A DNA stretch of 6,554 nt. It comes from Prevotella sp. (GTDB lineage: Bacteria > Bacteroidota > Bacteroidia > Bacteroidales > Bacteroidaceae). Position 1 is the stretch's first letter. Every line of letters begins with the position of its first letter. The translations under genes were made by a program, and so were the position numbers. The notes beneath the pieces are model-generated. The model ran no database searches, was not told the DNA's origin, and worked only from the letters and a program-made list of their open reading frames with translations. This document shows positions 1 to 6,528 of the stretch, piece after piece. Location: positions 1-6,554 of the forward strand of contig JAFRZC010000023.1 of assembly GCA_017442765.1 (NCBI GenBank), read 5' to 3'.

Positions 1-47
1 ATTATTGAAAATCAATTTGTTAGATTTGAAAAGATTAGTTGGATTTC

Positions 48-61
48 TGCGCGAAAGCGCA
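48..61. other. Small GC hairpin with GAAA loop
   Basis: TGCGC (48-52) and GCGCA (57-61) form a perfect 5-bp stem around a GAAA tetraloop on the plus strand (TTTC on the minus strand). It lies just beyond the stop codon of the minus-strand secreted-protein gene, so it could help end that transcript. No run of T follows the stem on the minus strand, so it is not a convincing intrinsic terminator. It may also belong to a gene left of the window. The rest of 1-95 is AT-rich and shows nothing else I can support. Confidence 0.3.
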
Positions 62-95
62 CTTCATTCATTTTGGCACACCCTCAAATTGCTTT

Positions 96-569
96 TTATT
101 TCGCTGCTGTCTTCGGTCTTGTGAAGGTGAGCCGCTTGGGTAGTTTCACCCATTTCTTGTTGGCGACAATCTTCAGGGCGCTGCCCTGCGTCTGGTGCAG
201 GGTGTAGGTGCCGTCGGCTTCGAGGGTGAGCGTGGCAGTGAGGTCTTCCGAGCCATAGTCGTTGACGATGGTGAGCTGTGCGGTGACGGGTGTGGTGACT
301 TCAGCCTCAAGGACAATCCATTTACGGCTGTCCGTAGTCTGTCCGAGATAGCCCGCCACCTCGCCAAACAGCTCCTGACCGGGAACGGTAACGGCGGAAT
401 GGTAGAAGTCCATATAGATATAAACGCCATATTCCTTGTTCTCGATATGTCCGGAAAAGACGGGCTGCGTCTGAGCCTGTACGGAAGACAGGAAAACAGA
501 AGCAGGGAACAGGAGTATGAATACTGCCGTCAGGAGCGATTTACAATTTGACCATTTATGATTTACCAT
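96..569 (-). CDS. Small secreted protein of unknown function
   Basis: I do not recognise the family. From the ATG at 567-569 the protein has 157 residues. The first 32 form a Sec signal peptide: a basic start (H4, K5, K10), a hydrophobic core at about residues 12-29 (LLTAVFILLFPASVFLSS) and a likely signal peptidase I site after V-Q-A (30-32). C9 lies before the core, so it is not a lipobox. The mature part of about 125 residues is rich in alternating beta-type segments (VYIYMDF, KWIVLEAEV, AQLTIVNDY, LTATLTLEA, TYTLHQ) and ends in a basic tail (KKWVKLPKRLTFTRPKTAAK), suggesting a small beta-sandwich or beta-barrel in the periplasm or exported further. An in-frame GTG at 618-620 would add 17 residues, but it lies where transcription should begin from the promoter at 624-633 and would bury the signal peptide, so I prefer the ATG. 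The gene is transcribed divergently from glycogen synthase and shows no functional link to it. Confidence 0.75.
   Translation of the reverse strand: MVNHKWSNCKSLLTAVFILLFPASVFLSSVQAQTQPVFSGHIENKEYGVYIYMDFYHSAVTVPGQELFGEVAGYLGQTTDSRKWIVLEAEVTTPVTAQLTIVNDYGSEDLTATLTLEADGTYTLHQTQGSALKIVANKKWVKLPKRLTFTRPKTAAK
536..569 (-). repeat. GTAAAT-type repeat inside the signal-peptide codons
   Basis: Read on the minus strand, the first eleven codons of the secreted-protein gene consist of repeated AT-rich units (GTAAATCATAAATGG, then CAAATTGTAAATC). They resemble the GTAAAT-like units found in the non-coding spacers at 2428-2453, 2512-2528 and upstream of pgk (6481-6510). AAATTGTAAAT is shared with the pgk leader. 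The N-terminal residues MVNHKWSNCKS are therefore probably repeat-derived. Confidence 0.5.
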
Positions 570-623
570 TTGAATAAATTTTGAGTCATTTTGTAGAATT
601 TCTTTGCGAAGCAAACTCACCAG

Positions 624-633
624 TGCAAAGTTA
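624..633 (-). promoter_or_regulatory. Bacteroidetes -7 promoter element for the secreted-protein gene
   Basis: The minus strand reads TAACTTTGCA here, an exact fit to the Bacteroidetes -7 consensus TAnnTTTG with the TTTGCA ending shared by the other promoter candidates in this window. Transcription would start near 618-621, giving a leader of about 50 nt before the ATG at 569. This argues against the GTG at 618-620 as start. I see no clear TTTG -33 element at the usual distance. Confidence 0.5.
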
Positions 634-708
634 ATGTTTTATGTCAAGAATTTCCCGCCTATTATTAAAATAATAAGGTATAGGGCAGGATTTTTCGCAT
701 TTTTTTAG

Positions 709-718
709 TAATTTTGCA
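709..718 (+). promoter_or_regulatory. Bacteroidetes -7 promoter element for the glycogen genes
   Basis: TAATTTTGCA matches TAnnTTTG exactly and has the same TTTGCA ending as the promoters of the secreted protein and pgk. Transcription would start around 721-725 and leave a leader of about 140 nt before the glycogen synthase ATG. A -33 TTTG is not evident. A second, weaker candidate lies nearer the gene at 841-850 (AATCTTTGCA, one mismatch in the TA), which would give a leader of only about 12-15 nt. Confidence 0.45.
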
Positions 719-735
719 GAAAATTTCAATAAAAC

Positions 736-865
736 AGGCTGCGTCTCAGCAATTTAAGCAAGCTTGATTGCTTTCGACTTGCACTGTTTTTAGCTGCACT
801 CGGCAAAATCGGAACAAGTTCCTTTTGCGCTCGTTGGCAAAATCTTTGCACGCAATTAAATATTT
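736..865 (+). promoter_or_regulatory. Structured, repeat-rich leader of glycogen synthase
   Basis: This non-coding stretch is GC-richer than the flanking spacer and has internal symmetry. AAGCAA (756-761) pairs with TTGCTT (768-773). GCAAAA (803-808) plus GGAAC (811-815) pair with GTTCC (818-822) plus TTTTGC (823-828), giving an 11-bp stem with a two-base bulge (TC) and a very tight loop. GCACTCGGCAAAATC (796-810) is repeated imperfectly as GCGCTCGTTGGCAAAATC (827-844), and TTGCAC recurs at 779-784 and 847-852. It could be a regulatory 5' UTR, a dispersed repeat, or a remnant of one that brought a promoter. It matches no riboswitch class I can recall. No ribosome binding site stands out before the ATG at 866. 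Confidence 0.45.
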
Positions 866-2431
866 ATGGCAGAAAAAAGACTTCAACCCGACTATATATT
901 TGAATCGAGCTGGGAGGTATGCAACAAGGTGGGCGGCATCTACACGGTGCTATCGACCCGTGCCAAGTCGTTGCAAACACTCATGCCAGACCATATCATC
1001 TTCATCGGTCCCGACTTTGCGGGCACCAGCGTAAATCCCTATTTCACTGAGGACGGAAAGCTGTTTGCCGAATGGCGGAAAACGGCTGCCAAGGAGGGGC
1101 TGGCGATACGCATCGGACGATGGAACGTTCCGGGAAAGCCCATAGCCATACTGGTGGACTTTGCCTACTTCTATCCGCAGAAAAACGAAATCTACACCCA
1201 ACTGTGGGAGCATTTCGGCGTGGACAGCCTTCATGCCTATGGCGACTACGACGAGGCCTCGATGTTCTCGTATGCCGCCGCAAAGGTGGTGGAGAGCTAC
1301 TACCGCTTCTTCAACCTCGACGACAAGCGTGTTGTCTATCACGGCAACGAGTGGATGACTGGCCTGGGGTTGCTCTACATCCGCCATGCCCTGCCCCGTG
1401 TGGCCACCCTGTTCACCACCCACGCCACAAGCATCGGGCGCTCCATAGCGGGAAACAACAAGCCGCTCTACGACTATCTCTTTGCCTACAACGGCGACCA
1501 GATGGCCGAAGAGCTGAACATGCAGAGCAAGCACTCGATAGAGAAACAGACGGCTCACAACGTTGACTGCTTCACAACGGTGAGCGACATCACAGGAAAA
1601 GAATGTCTGGAACTGCTCGACAAGCCCGCCGACGTGATTCTGCCCAACGGATTCGAGGACGATTTTGTGCCAAAGGGTGCGGCATTCACCGCCAAGCGAA
1701 AAGCCGCAAGAAAAACTTTACTTAATATCGCCAATACGCTGACAAACAGTAACTTGAAAGACGACACGCTCATCATTTCCACAAGCGGAAGATACGAGTT
1801 CAGGAACAAGGGCATCGACGTGTTTATCGAGGCCATGGCCCGACTGAAAAATGATAACCGGCTCAACCGTCGTGTGGCAGCCTTCATCGAAGTGCCCGGG
1901 TGTACGAGCGACGACCGCGCAAGCGGCATGATGCGCTATCACGGCATAGCCAATCAGCCCGACGACCGCCTCGTGCTCATCCTCGTGCCCAACTATCTGA
2001 CGGGCGACGACGGAATGCTCAACGTGCCTTACTACGACCTGCTGCCGGGCAACGACCTCACCGTCTATCCCTCCTACTACGAGCCTTGGGGCTACACGCC
2101 GCTCGAGAGCATCGCTTTCCATGTGCCCTGCATCACCACCGACCTTGCCGGCTTCGGACTGTGGGCGAATGCCGTGAAAGGCGGATACAGCGAGCTGGAA
2201 GACGGCGTGAAAGTCATCCACCGCACCGACCACAACTACCACGACGTGGCCGACAGCATCAAAGAAACCGTCATGGCCTTCGCGCGGTGCGACAAGAAAA
2301 CCGTCGATGGCATCAGGCGCAAAGCCTATAACCTCTCGAAGAAAGCCCTCTGGCAGCACTTCATCGCCTACTACCAGGAGGCCTATCATATTGCGCTGAC
2401 AAAAGCCGCAGCAAGATTTACAAAATCGTAA
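866..2431 (+). CDS. Glycogen synthase, GT3 (eukaryote-like) family
   Basis: This enzyme adds glucose from a sugar nucleotide to the non-reducing end of alpha-1,4-glucan in the cytoplasm. GT3 enzymes normally use UDP-glucose. The 521 residues carry the GT3 marks in order: the N-terminal WEVCNKVGGIYTV (16-28), HGNEWMTGLG (159-168), FTTHATSIGRSIAG (183-196), ILPNGF (258-263), SGRYEFRNKGIDVFIEA (307-323) with R309 and K315, and the acceptor-side YYEPWGYTPLE (404-414), whose E406 and E414 form the E-x7-E pair, followed by TDLAGFG. It is not the bacterial GT5 GlgA, which begins with a KxGGL motif. It is much shorter than yeast or animal GT3 enzymes (about 700 residues) and lacks their phosphorylated tails. 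Basic residues R484, R485, K486, K492 and K493 lie where the glucose-6-phosphate-sensing arginine cluster occurs in eukaryotes. The ATG at 866 gives the family-typical N-terminus. Phosphorylase follows on the same strand after 101 bp. Confidence 0.93.
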   Translation: MAEKRLQPDYIFESSWEVCNKVGGIYTVLSTRAKSLQTLMPDHIIFIGPDFAGTSVNPYFTEDGKLFAEWRKTAAKEGLAIRIGRWNVPGKPIAILVDFAYFYPQKNEIYTQLWEHFGVDSLHAYGDYDEASMFSYAAAKVVESYYRFFNLDDKRVVYHGNEWMTGLGLLYIRHALPRVATLFTTHATSIGRSIAGNNKPLYDYLFAYNGDQMAEELNMQSKHSIEKQTAHNVDCFTTVSDITGKECLELLDKPADVILPNGFEDDFVPKGAAFTAKRKAARKTLLNIANTLTNSNLKDDTLIISTSGRYEFRNKGIDVFIEAMARLKNDNRLNRRVAAFIEVPGCTSDDRASGMMRYHGIANQPDDRLVLILVPNYLTGDDGMLNVPYYDLLPGNDLTVYPSYYEPWGYTPLESIAFHVPCITTDLAGFGLWANAVKGGYSELEDGVKVIHRTDHNYHDVADSIKETVMAFARCDKKTVDGIRRKAYNLSKKALWQHFIAYYQEAYHIALTKAAARFTKS

Positions 2432-2455
2432 AATAGTAAATAAATCGTAAATTGG

Positions 2456-2477
2456 ATTCAGAGCTTGCTCGCCTGAA
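2456..2477 (+). other. Weak hairpin in the glycogen-gene spacer
   Basis: TTCAG and GC (2457-2461, 2463-2464) can pair with GC and CTGAA (2471-2477), with one bulged A and a six-base loop. It lacks a following T-run, so it is unlikely to stop transcription. It might instead stabilise the mRNA end or tune the ratio of synthase to phosphorylase. No TAnnTTTG promoter is visible in the spacer, so the two genes are probably co-transcribed. Confidence 0.25.
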
Positions 2478-2496
2478 CACCAATCAATAAATAATA

Positions 2497-2520
2497 ATGA
2501 GTGAAGAAATAGTAAAATAG
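2497..2520 (+). other. Seven-codon mini-ORF before phosphorylase
   Basis: An ATG at 2497 opens a short frame (MSEEIVK) ending at TAG 2518-2520, followed directly by an in-frame TAA. It is in frame with the phosphorylase ATG at 2533, with both stops supplied by the second copy of the 17-bp repeat. It may be chance, a short upstream ORF affecting translation, or an older start cut off by repeat expansion. No ribosome binding site supports its translation. Confidence 0.2.
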
Positions 2521-2532
2521 TAAATAAAAAAG

Positions 2533-5091
2533 ATGAAAATTAAAGCAGACAATTCAAATGCTCCTCAATGGAAGGAGCTCACCGTGAAGTCGAGCCTGCC
2601 CGAAGAGCTGAGATGCCTCGACGAGATTGCCCACAACATGTGGTGGGTATGGAACTACGAAGCCCGCGACCTGTTTCGCGACCTCGACCCCGAGCTTTAT
2701 CACGACGTGAATCATAACCCTGTTCTCCTGCTCGAGCTGCTGAGCTTCAACCGCAAAGAGGAAATCGTAAAGGACAAGGCACTCATGAAACGTGTCAAAA
2801 GCGTCTATGCCCAGTTCCGCGACTATATGGACGTGGAACCCGACAGCAGCCGTCCCAGCGTGGCCTACTTCTGCATGGAGTACGGTCTCCATTCTGCCTT
2901 GAAAATCTATTCGGGCGGTCTTGGCATGCTGGCAGGAGACTACGTGAAAGAAGCATCCGACTCGAATGTTGACATGTGTGCCATCGGCTTCCTCTATCGT
3001 TTCGGCTATTTCACACAAAGCCTCTCGATGGACGGACAGCAGATAGCACAATACGACGCGCAGAACTTCAACTCGCTCCCCATCGAGCGCGAGCTTGATG
3101 CCGACGGCAATCCTGTCGTCATTGACGTGCCCTATACCAATTATATGGTACACGCCTACGTGTGGCGCGTGAATGTCGGCCGCGTAAAACTCTATCTGCT
3201 CGACACCGACAACGACCTCAACTCTGAGTTCGACAAGCCCATCACCCACTCGCTCTACGGCGGCGAATGGGAAAACCGCCTGAAGCAGGAGATTCTGCTC
3301 GGCATCGGCGGTATGCTGCTGCTGAAGAAGCTCGGCATCAAGAAAGACATCTATCACTGCAACGAAGGCCACGCCGCGCTCTGTAACCTCCAGCGCCTAT
3401 GCGACTACGTGGAGAGCGGCCTCACCTTCAACCAGGCACTCGAGCTCGTCCGCGCAAGCGGTCTCTATACCGTGCACACACCCGTTCCTGCCGGACACGA
3501 CTACTTCGAGGAAGGTCTCTTCGGCAAATACATGGGCGGCTATCCGCAGAAGCTCGGCATTTCATGGGACGAGTTCATCGGCATGGGTCGCACCAATCCC
3601 GACGACAAGGGTGAGAAATTCTGCATGTCAACCTTCGCGTGCAACACCTGTCAGGAGGTCAACGGTGTCAGCAAACTCCATGGATGGGTATCGCAGAAAA
3701 TGTTTGCCCCCATCTGGAGCGGCTACTATCCCGAGGAAAACCATGTGGGCTACGTCACCAACGGCGTGCACTTCCCCACCTGGGCAGCGACGGAATGGCG
3801 CAGGCTCTACGGCAAATACTTCGACGACAAGTTCATGAGCGACCAGTCGAACCAATCCATCTGGGAAGCCATCTACAACGTTCCCGACGAGGAAATCTGG
3901 GCCACCCGTATGCAACTCAAGCAAAAGCTGGTCGAGTATATCCGCCGCCAGTTCCGCGACACATGGCTGCGCAACCAAGGCGACCCCTCGCGCGTGCTCT
4001 CGCTGCTTGAGCGCATCAACCCCAACGCACTCATCATCGGCTTCTGCCGCCGCTTCGCCACCTACAAGCGCGCACACCTGCTCTTCACCGACGAAGCCCG
4101 TCTGGCAAAGATTGTCAACGACCCCGACCACCCCGTGCAGTTCCTCTTCGCAGGAAAGGCTCACCCCGCCGACGGTGCCGGACAGGGACTCATCAAGCGC
4201 ATCTATGAAATCAGCCAGCGCCCTGAGTTCCTCGGCAAGATTATCTTCCTCGAAGACTACGACTTCCTGCTGGCACGCCGCCTCGTTTCGGGTGTCGATA
4301 TCTGGATGAACACCCCCACCCGACCGCTCGAAGCATCGGGAACCAGTGGCGAGAAGGCCGAGATGAACGGTGTCGTCAACCTCTCCGTGCTCGACGGCTG
4401 GTGGCTTGAAGGCTATCGTGAAGGTGCCGGATGGGCTCTGACCGAGAAGCGCACCTATCAGAACCAGGCGCATCAGGACCAGCTTGACGCGGCAACCATC
4501 TACTCGCTGCTCGAGAACGAGATTATCCCGCTCTACTACGCCAAGAACAAGAAGGGCTACAGCGAGAAATGGATAAAGGTCATCAAGAACTCCATCGCAC
4601 AGATTGCACCCCACTACACGATGAAACGCCAACTCGACGACTACTACTCTAAGTTCTACTGCCGTCAGGCCGAGCGTTTCCACCAGCTTGCCGCCGACGA
4701 CAACCGTCTGGCCAAGGACATCGCCCTGTGGAAGGAAGCCGTTGCCGAGCGTTGGGACAGCATTCGCGTCGTCGCATCTGAGTGGGACGTTCCGTTTGCC
4801 GGAGCCGAGACAGGACAAGCCTATACCATCCGCTACGTCATCGACGAGCAAGGACTCGACGATGCCATCGGTCTCGAGGTCGTCAGCATACAAACCGACA
4901 AGAACGGCGAAGAGCACATCATCGGCAAAACCCCACTTGAGATTACAAACCGAGAAGGAAACCTCTACACCTTCGAGGCACAGATACACCCCAAGCAGGC
5001 CGGTATCTTCAAGAGTGCCGTACGCATGTATCCGAAGAATCCGCTCCTGCCCCACCGTCAGGACTTCTGCTACGTGAAGTGGCTGGACTAA
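2533..5091 (+). CDS. glgP: Glycogen (alpha-glucan) phosphorylase, GT35, with DUF3417 N-terminus
   Basis: This cytoplasmic, PLP-dependent enzyme releases glucose-1-phosphate from the ends of glycogen or maltodextrin, countering the synthase upstream. The 852 residues begin with a DUF3417-type domain (about 15-110; [23 protein letters not shown] at 22-44), which marks the short bacterial/archaeal phosphorylase branch rather than the E. coli/mammalian branch. The core carries [10 protein letters not shown] (127-136), HCNEGHA (275-281), [11 protein letters not shown] (315-325), NGVHFPTW (410-417), the phosphate site RRFATYKR (506-513; R507 and K512), [11 protein letters not shown] (541-551) and the cofactor motif EASGTSGEK (600-608), where K608 should bind PLP. 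A C-terminal beta-rich extension (about 745-852) ends in [14 protein letters not shown]. All expected catalytic positions are present and the frame is intact. Sites for AMP or serine phosphorylation as in the mammalian enzyme are not apparent. The AAAAAAG just before the ATG is at best a weak ribosome binding site. Confidence 0.95.
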   Translation: MKIKADNSNAPQWKELTVKSSLPEELRCLDEIAHNMWWVWNYEARDLFRDLDPELYHDVNHNPVLLLELLSFNRKEEIVKDKALMKRVKSVYAQFRDYMDVEPDSSRPSVAYFCMEYGLHSALKIYSGGLGMLAGDYVKEASDSNVDMCAIGFLYRFGYFTQSLSMDGQQIAQYDAQNFNSLPIERELDADGNPVVIDVPYTNYMVHAYVWRVNVGRVKLYLLDTDNDLNSEFDKPITHSLYGGEWENRLKQEILLGIGGMLLLKKLGIKKDIYHCNEGHAALCNLQRLCDYVESGLTFNQALELVRASGLYTVHTPVPAGHDYFEEGLFGKYMGGYPQKLGISWDEFIGMGRTNPDDKGEKFCMSTFACNTCQEVNGVSKLHGWVSQKMFAPIWSGYYPEENHVGYVTNGVHFPTWAATEWRRLYGKYFDDKFMSDQSNQSIWEAIYNVPDEEIWATRMQLKQKLVEYIRRQFRDTWLRNQGDPSRVLSLLERINPNALIIGFCRRFATYKRAHLLFTDEARLAKIVNDPDHPVQFLFAGKAHPADGAGQGLIKRIYEISQRPEFLGKIIFLEDYDFLLARRLVSGVDIWMNTPTRPLEASGTSGEKAEMNGVVNLSVLDGWWLEGYREGAGWALTEKRTYQNQAHQDQLDAATIYSLLENEIIPLYYAKNKKGYSEKWIKVIKNSIAQIAPHYTMKRQLDDYYSKFYCRQAERFHQLAADDNRLAKDIALWKEAVAERWDSIRVVASEWDVPFAGAETGQAYTIRYVIDEQGLDDAIGLEVVSIQTDKNGEEHIIGKTPLEITNREGNLYTFEAQIHPKQAGIFKSAVRMYPKNPLLPHRQDFCYVKWLD

Positions 5092-5099
5092 GATAATGT

Positions 5100-5135
5100 T
5101 TGAAGCTCTCCATTATTGTTGGTGGAGAGCTTCAA
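5100..5135. terminator. Hairpin terminator after phosphorylase
   Basis: TTGAAGCTCTCC (5100-5111) pairs perfectly with GGAGAGCTTCAA (5124-5135). A further A-T pair inside makes 13 bp with a ten-base loop. It starts nine bases after the phosphorylase stop. Only three T follow on the plus strand, so it probably acts together with the second hairpin or protects the 3' end. Confidence 0.6.
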
Positions 5136-5153
5136 TTTGAAAAGATTATAATT

Positions 5154-5195
5154 AAACGAGGATGAACCCACTAATATGAGTTCATCCTCGTTTTT
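5154..5195. terminator. Bidirectional intrinsic terminator between glgP and pgk
   Basis: AAACGAGGATGAAC (5154-5167) and GTTCATCCTCGTTT (5180-5193) form a perfect 14-bp stem with a 12-base loop. On the plus strand TTTTT (5191-5195) and TTCTTAT follow, a standard intrinsic terminator for the glycogen genes. On the minus strand the stem is followed by an AT-rich tail (TTTAATTATAAT), so it can also end pgk transcription, whose stop codon lies 27 bp away. Confidence 0.8.
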
Positions 5196-5221
5196 CTTAT
5201 AGATGATTATCAAATCTGTCT

Positions 5222-6475
5222 TTACGTGTTCTTGATAGCGGCCACGCCGGGGAGCGTCTTGCCCTCAATGGCTTCGAGCATGGCACCGCCGCCGGTGCTG
5301 ACGTAGCTGACCTTTTCGGCCAGACCGAACTTGTTGACAGCGGCAACCGAGTCGCCGCCGCCTACGAGCGAGTAGCAGCCGTTCTCCTGTGTGGCCTGAG
5401 CCACGTAGCGGGCAATCTCGCCCGTCCCATGAGCAAAGTTCTCGAACTCGAACACACCTACAGGGCCGTTCCACAGAATGGTCTTCGAGTCGAGGATTAT
5501 CTTCTTCCAGTTCTCCAACGACTTCTCACCGGCATCCATGCCCTCCCAGCCGTCGGGGATATTGAAGATGTCAACAGGCTTGCGCTCGGCATCGTTAGAG
5601 AACTCGTTGGCGGCAATCGTCTGAACAGAGAGACTGAGGTTCACACCTTTCTCCTTGGCGGCAGCCATCACGTTGAGAGCCTCGGGCATCAGGTCGTCCT
5701 CATGAAGAGACTCACCAATATGTCCGCCCTGTGCCTTGATGAACGTGAAGCCCATGCCACCACCGATAATCAGGTTGTCAACCTTGTCGAGCAGGTTCTT
5801 GATGACCGCCAGCTTCGAGCTGACCTTCGAGCCGCCGATGATGGCAGTGAAAGGATGCTGGGCATTCTTCAGCACGTTGTCGATAGCCGTAACCTCTTTC
5901 TCCATCAGGAAACCGAGCATCTTTGCGTCGGCATCGAAATAGTCGGCGATGACAGCCGTAGAAGCATGCTTGCGGTGAGCCGTACCGAAAGCGTCGTTCA
6001 CATAGACATCAGCATACGAGGCGAGCTTCTTGGCAAACGCCTTCTGGCTTTCCTTCATGGCCTTCTTGGCCTCGTCGAACTCGGGTGTACCTTTTTCCAC
6101 GCCTACGGGCTTGCCTTCCTCCTCAGGATAGAAGCGCAGGTTCTCGAGCAACAAAGCCTCGCCGGGCTTCAGCACGGCGGCAGCCTCGTCGGCCTTGCCA
6201 CAATCATCAGCAAACTTCACGTCAACACCAAGACGCTCAGAAACTTTCCCTACAATCTGCGAGAGCGAGAACTTCGGATTAACCTTTCCCTTCGGCTTGC
6301 CCATGTGCGACATCATAATCAGCGCGCCACCGTCGGCCAGCACCTTTTTCAGTGTGGGGAGCGCACCGCGAATACGGGTGTCGTCGGTCACATTACCATT
6401 CTCATCAAGAGGCACGTTGAAGTCAACGCGCACGATTGCCTTCTTACCGGCAAAATTAAAATCGTTGATCGTCAT
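5222..6475 (-). CDS. pgk: Phosphoglycerate kinase
   Basis: This enzyme interconverts 1,3-bisphosphoglycerate plus ADP with 3-phosphoglycerate plus ATP in glycolysis and gluconeogenesis, as a soluble two-domain monomer. The 417 residues carry the family signature [12 protein letters not shown] (16-27; D18 and N20), TR at 33-34, SHMGKPKG (56-63), ENLRFY (111-116; R114), [14 protein letters not shown] (159-172; R168), GGSKVSSK (214-221; nucleotide site, K217 and K221), NGPVGVFE (336-343), GGGDSVAAV (372-380) and STGGGAMLE (393-401). A stretch at about 117-147 ([23 protein letters not shown] and beyond) is longer than in E. coli-type enzymes. I recall similar insertions in Bacteroidetes PGKs. The segment [16 protein letters not shown] (280-295) departs from the common LPVD-x-V-x-A form. 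The start at 6475 gives a normal N-terminus, and an A-rich leader without Shine-Dalgarno precedes it. It converges on glgP and is a single gene here with its own promoter. Confidence 0.97.
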   Translation of the reverse strand: MTINDFNFAGKKAIVRVDFNVPLDENGNVTDDTRIRGALPTLKKVLADGGALIMMSHMGKPKGKVNPKFSLSQIVGKVSERLGVDVKFADDCGKADEAAAVLKPGEALLLENLRFYPEEEGKPVGVEKGTPEFDEAKKAMKESQKAFAKKLASYADVYVNDAFGTAHRKHASTAVIADYFDADAKMLGFLMEKEVTAIDNVLKNAQHPFTAIIGGSKVSSKLAVIKNLLDKVDNLIIGGGMGFTFIKAQGGHIGESLHEDDLMPEALNVMAAAKEKGVNLSLSVQTIAANEFSNDAERKPVDIFNIPDGWEGMDAGEKSLENWKKIILDSKTILWNGPVGVFEFENFAHGTGEIARYVAQATQENGCYSLVGGGDSVAAVNKFGLAEKVSYVSTGGGAMLEAIEGKTLPGVAAIKNT

Positions 6476-6512
6476 AATTTTTAATTTACAATTTTACTGT
6501 TTACAATTCTGG

Positions 6513-6522
6513 TGCAAAGGTA
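6513..6522 (-). promoter_or_regulatory. Bacteroidetes -7 promoter element for pgk
   Basis: The minus strand reads TACCTTTGCA, an exact TAnnTTTG match with the TTTGCA ending. Transcription would start near 6507-6510, giving a leader of about 33 nt rich in GTAAA units (AATTGTAAA, CAGTAAAA). The -33 region is occupied by the AATTATG tandem repeat and shows no TTTG. Confidence 0.6.
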
Positions 6523-6528
6523 GTAAAT

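Larger units (their letters stand above)
2428..2528 (+). repeat. 17-bp direct repeat around the glycogen-gene spacer
   Basis: GTAAAATAGTAAATAAA occurs identically at 2428-2444 and 2512-2528, start to start 84 bp. The first copy overlaps the stop codon of glycogen synthase (2429-2431), and a related unit (AAATCGTAAA) occurs at both 2423-2432 and 2442-2451. The second copy ends four bases before the phosphorylase ATG. The repeats belong to the GTAAAT family seen at other gene edges in this window. Confidence 0.7.

Noticed and set aside
570..620. GTG-initiated 17-residue extension of the secreted protein
   Set aside because: The GTG is at the predicted transcription start, and the extension would displace the signal peptide from the N-terminus.
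642..647. TTGACA on the minus strand as a sigma-70 type -35 box
   Set aside because: It lies only eight bases from the -7 element, and Bacteroidetes promoters do not use the E. coli -35/-10 arrangement.
736..865. Known riboswitch upstream of glycogen synthase
   Set aside because: The stems and conserved bases do not match any riboswitch class I can recall, so only a generic structured leader is called.
768..1034. Plus-strand frame running from the leader into glycogen synthase
   Set aside because: It overlaps the synthase in another frame, begins with TTG inside the structured leader and shows no protein-like features.
950..2389. Minus-strand frames of 202 and 223 codons opposite glycogen synthase
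   Set aside because: They are reverse-complement shadows of a well-supported gene, rich in Val and His as expected from such reading.
3628..5055. Long open frame (475 codons) on the minus strand opposite phosphorylase
   Set aside because: It lies entirely antisense to a gene with complete GT35 motifs. Its translation is a Val/Leu/Gly/Asp-rich mixture with no recognisable motif, and no promoter or start signal supports it.
5429..6484. Open frame of 351 codons on the plus strand opposite pgk
   Set aside because: It is fully antisense to an intact phosphoglycerate kinase. The openness follows from codon bias in a GC-rich gene, and the translation shows no domain.
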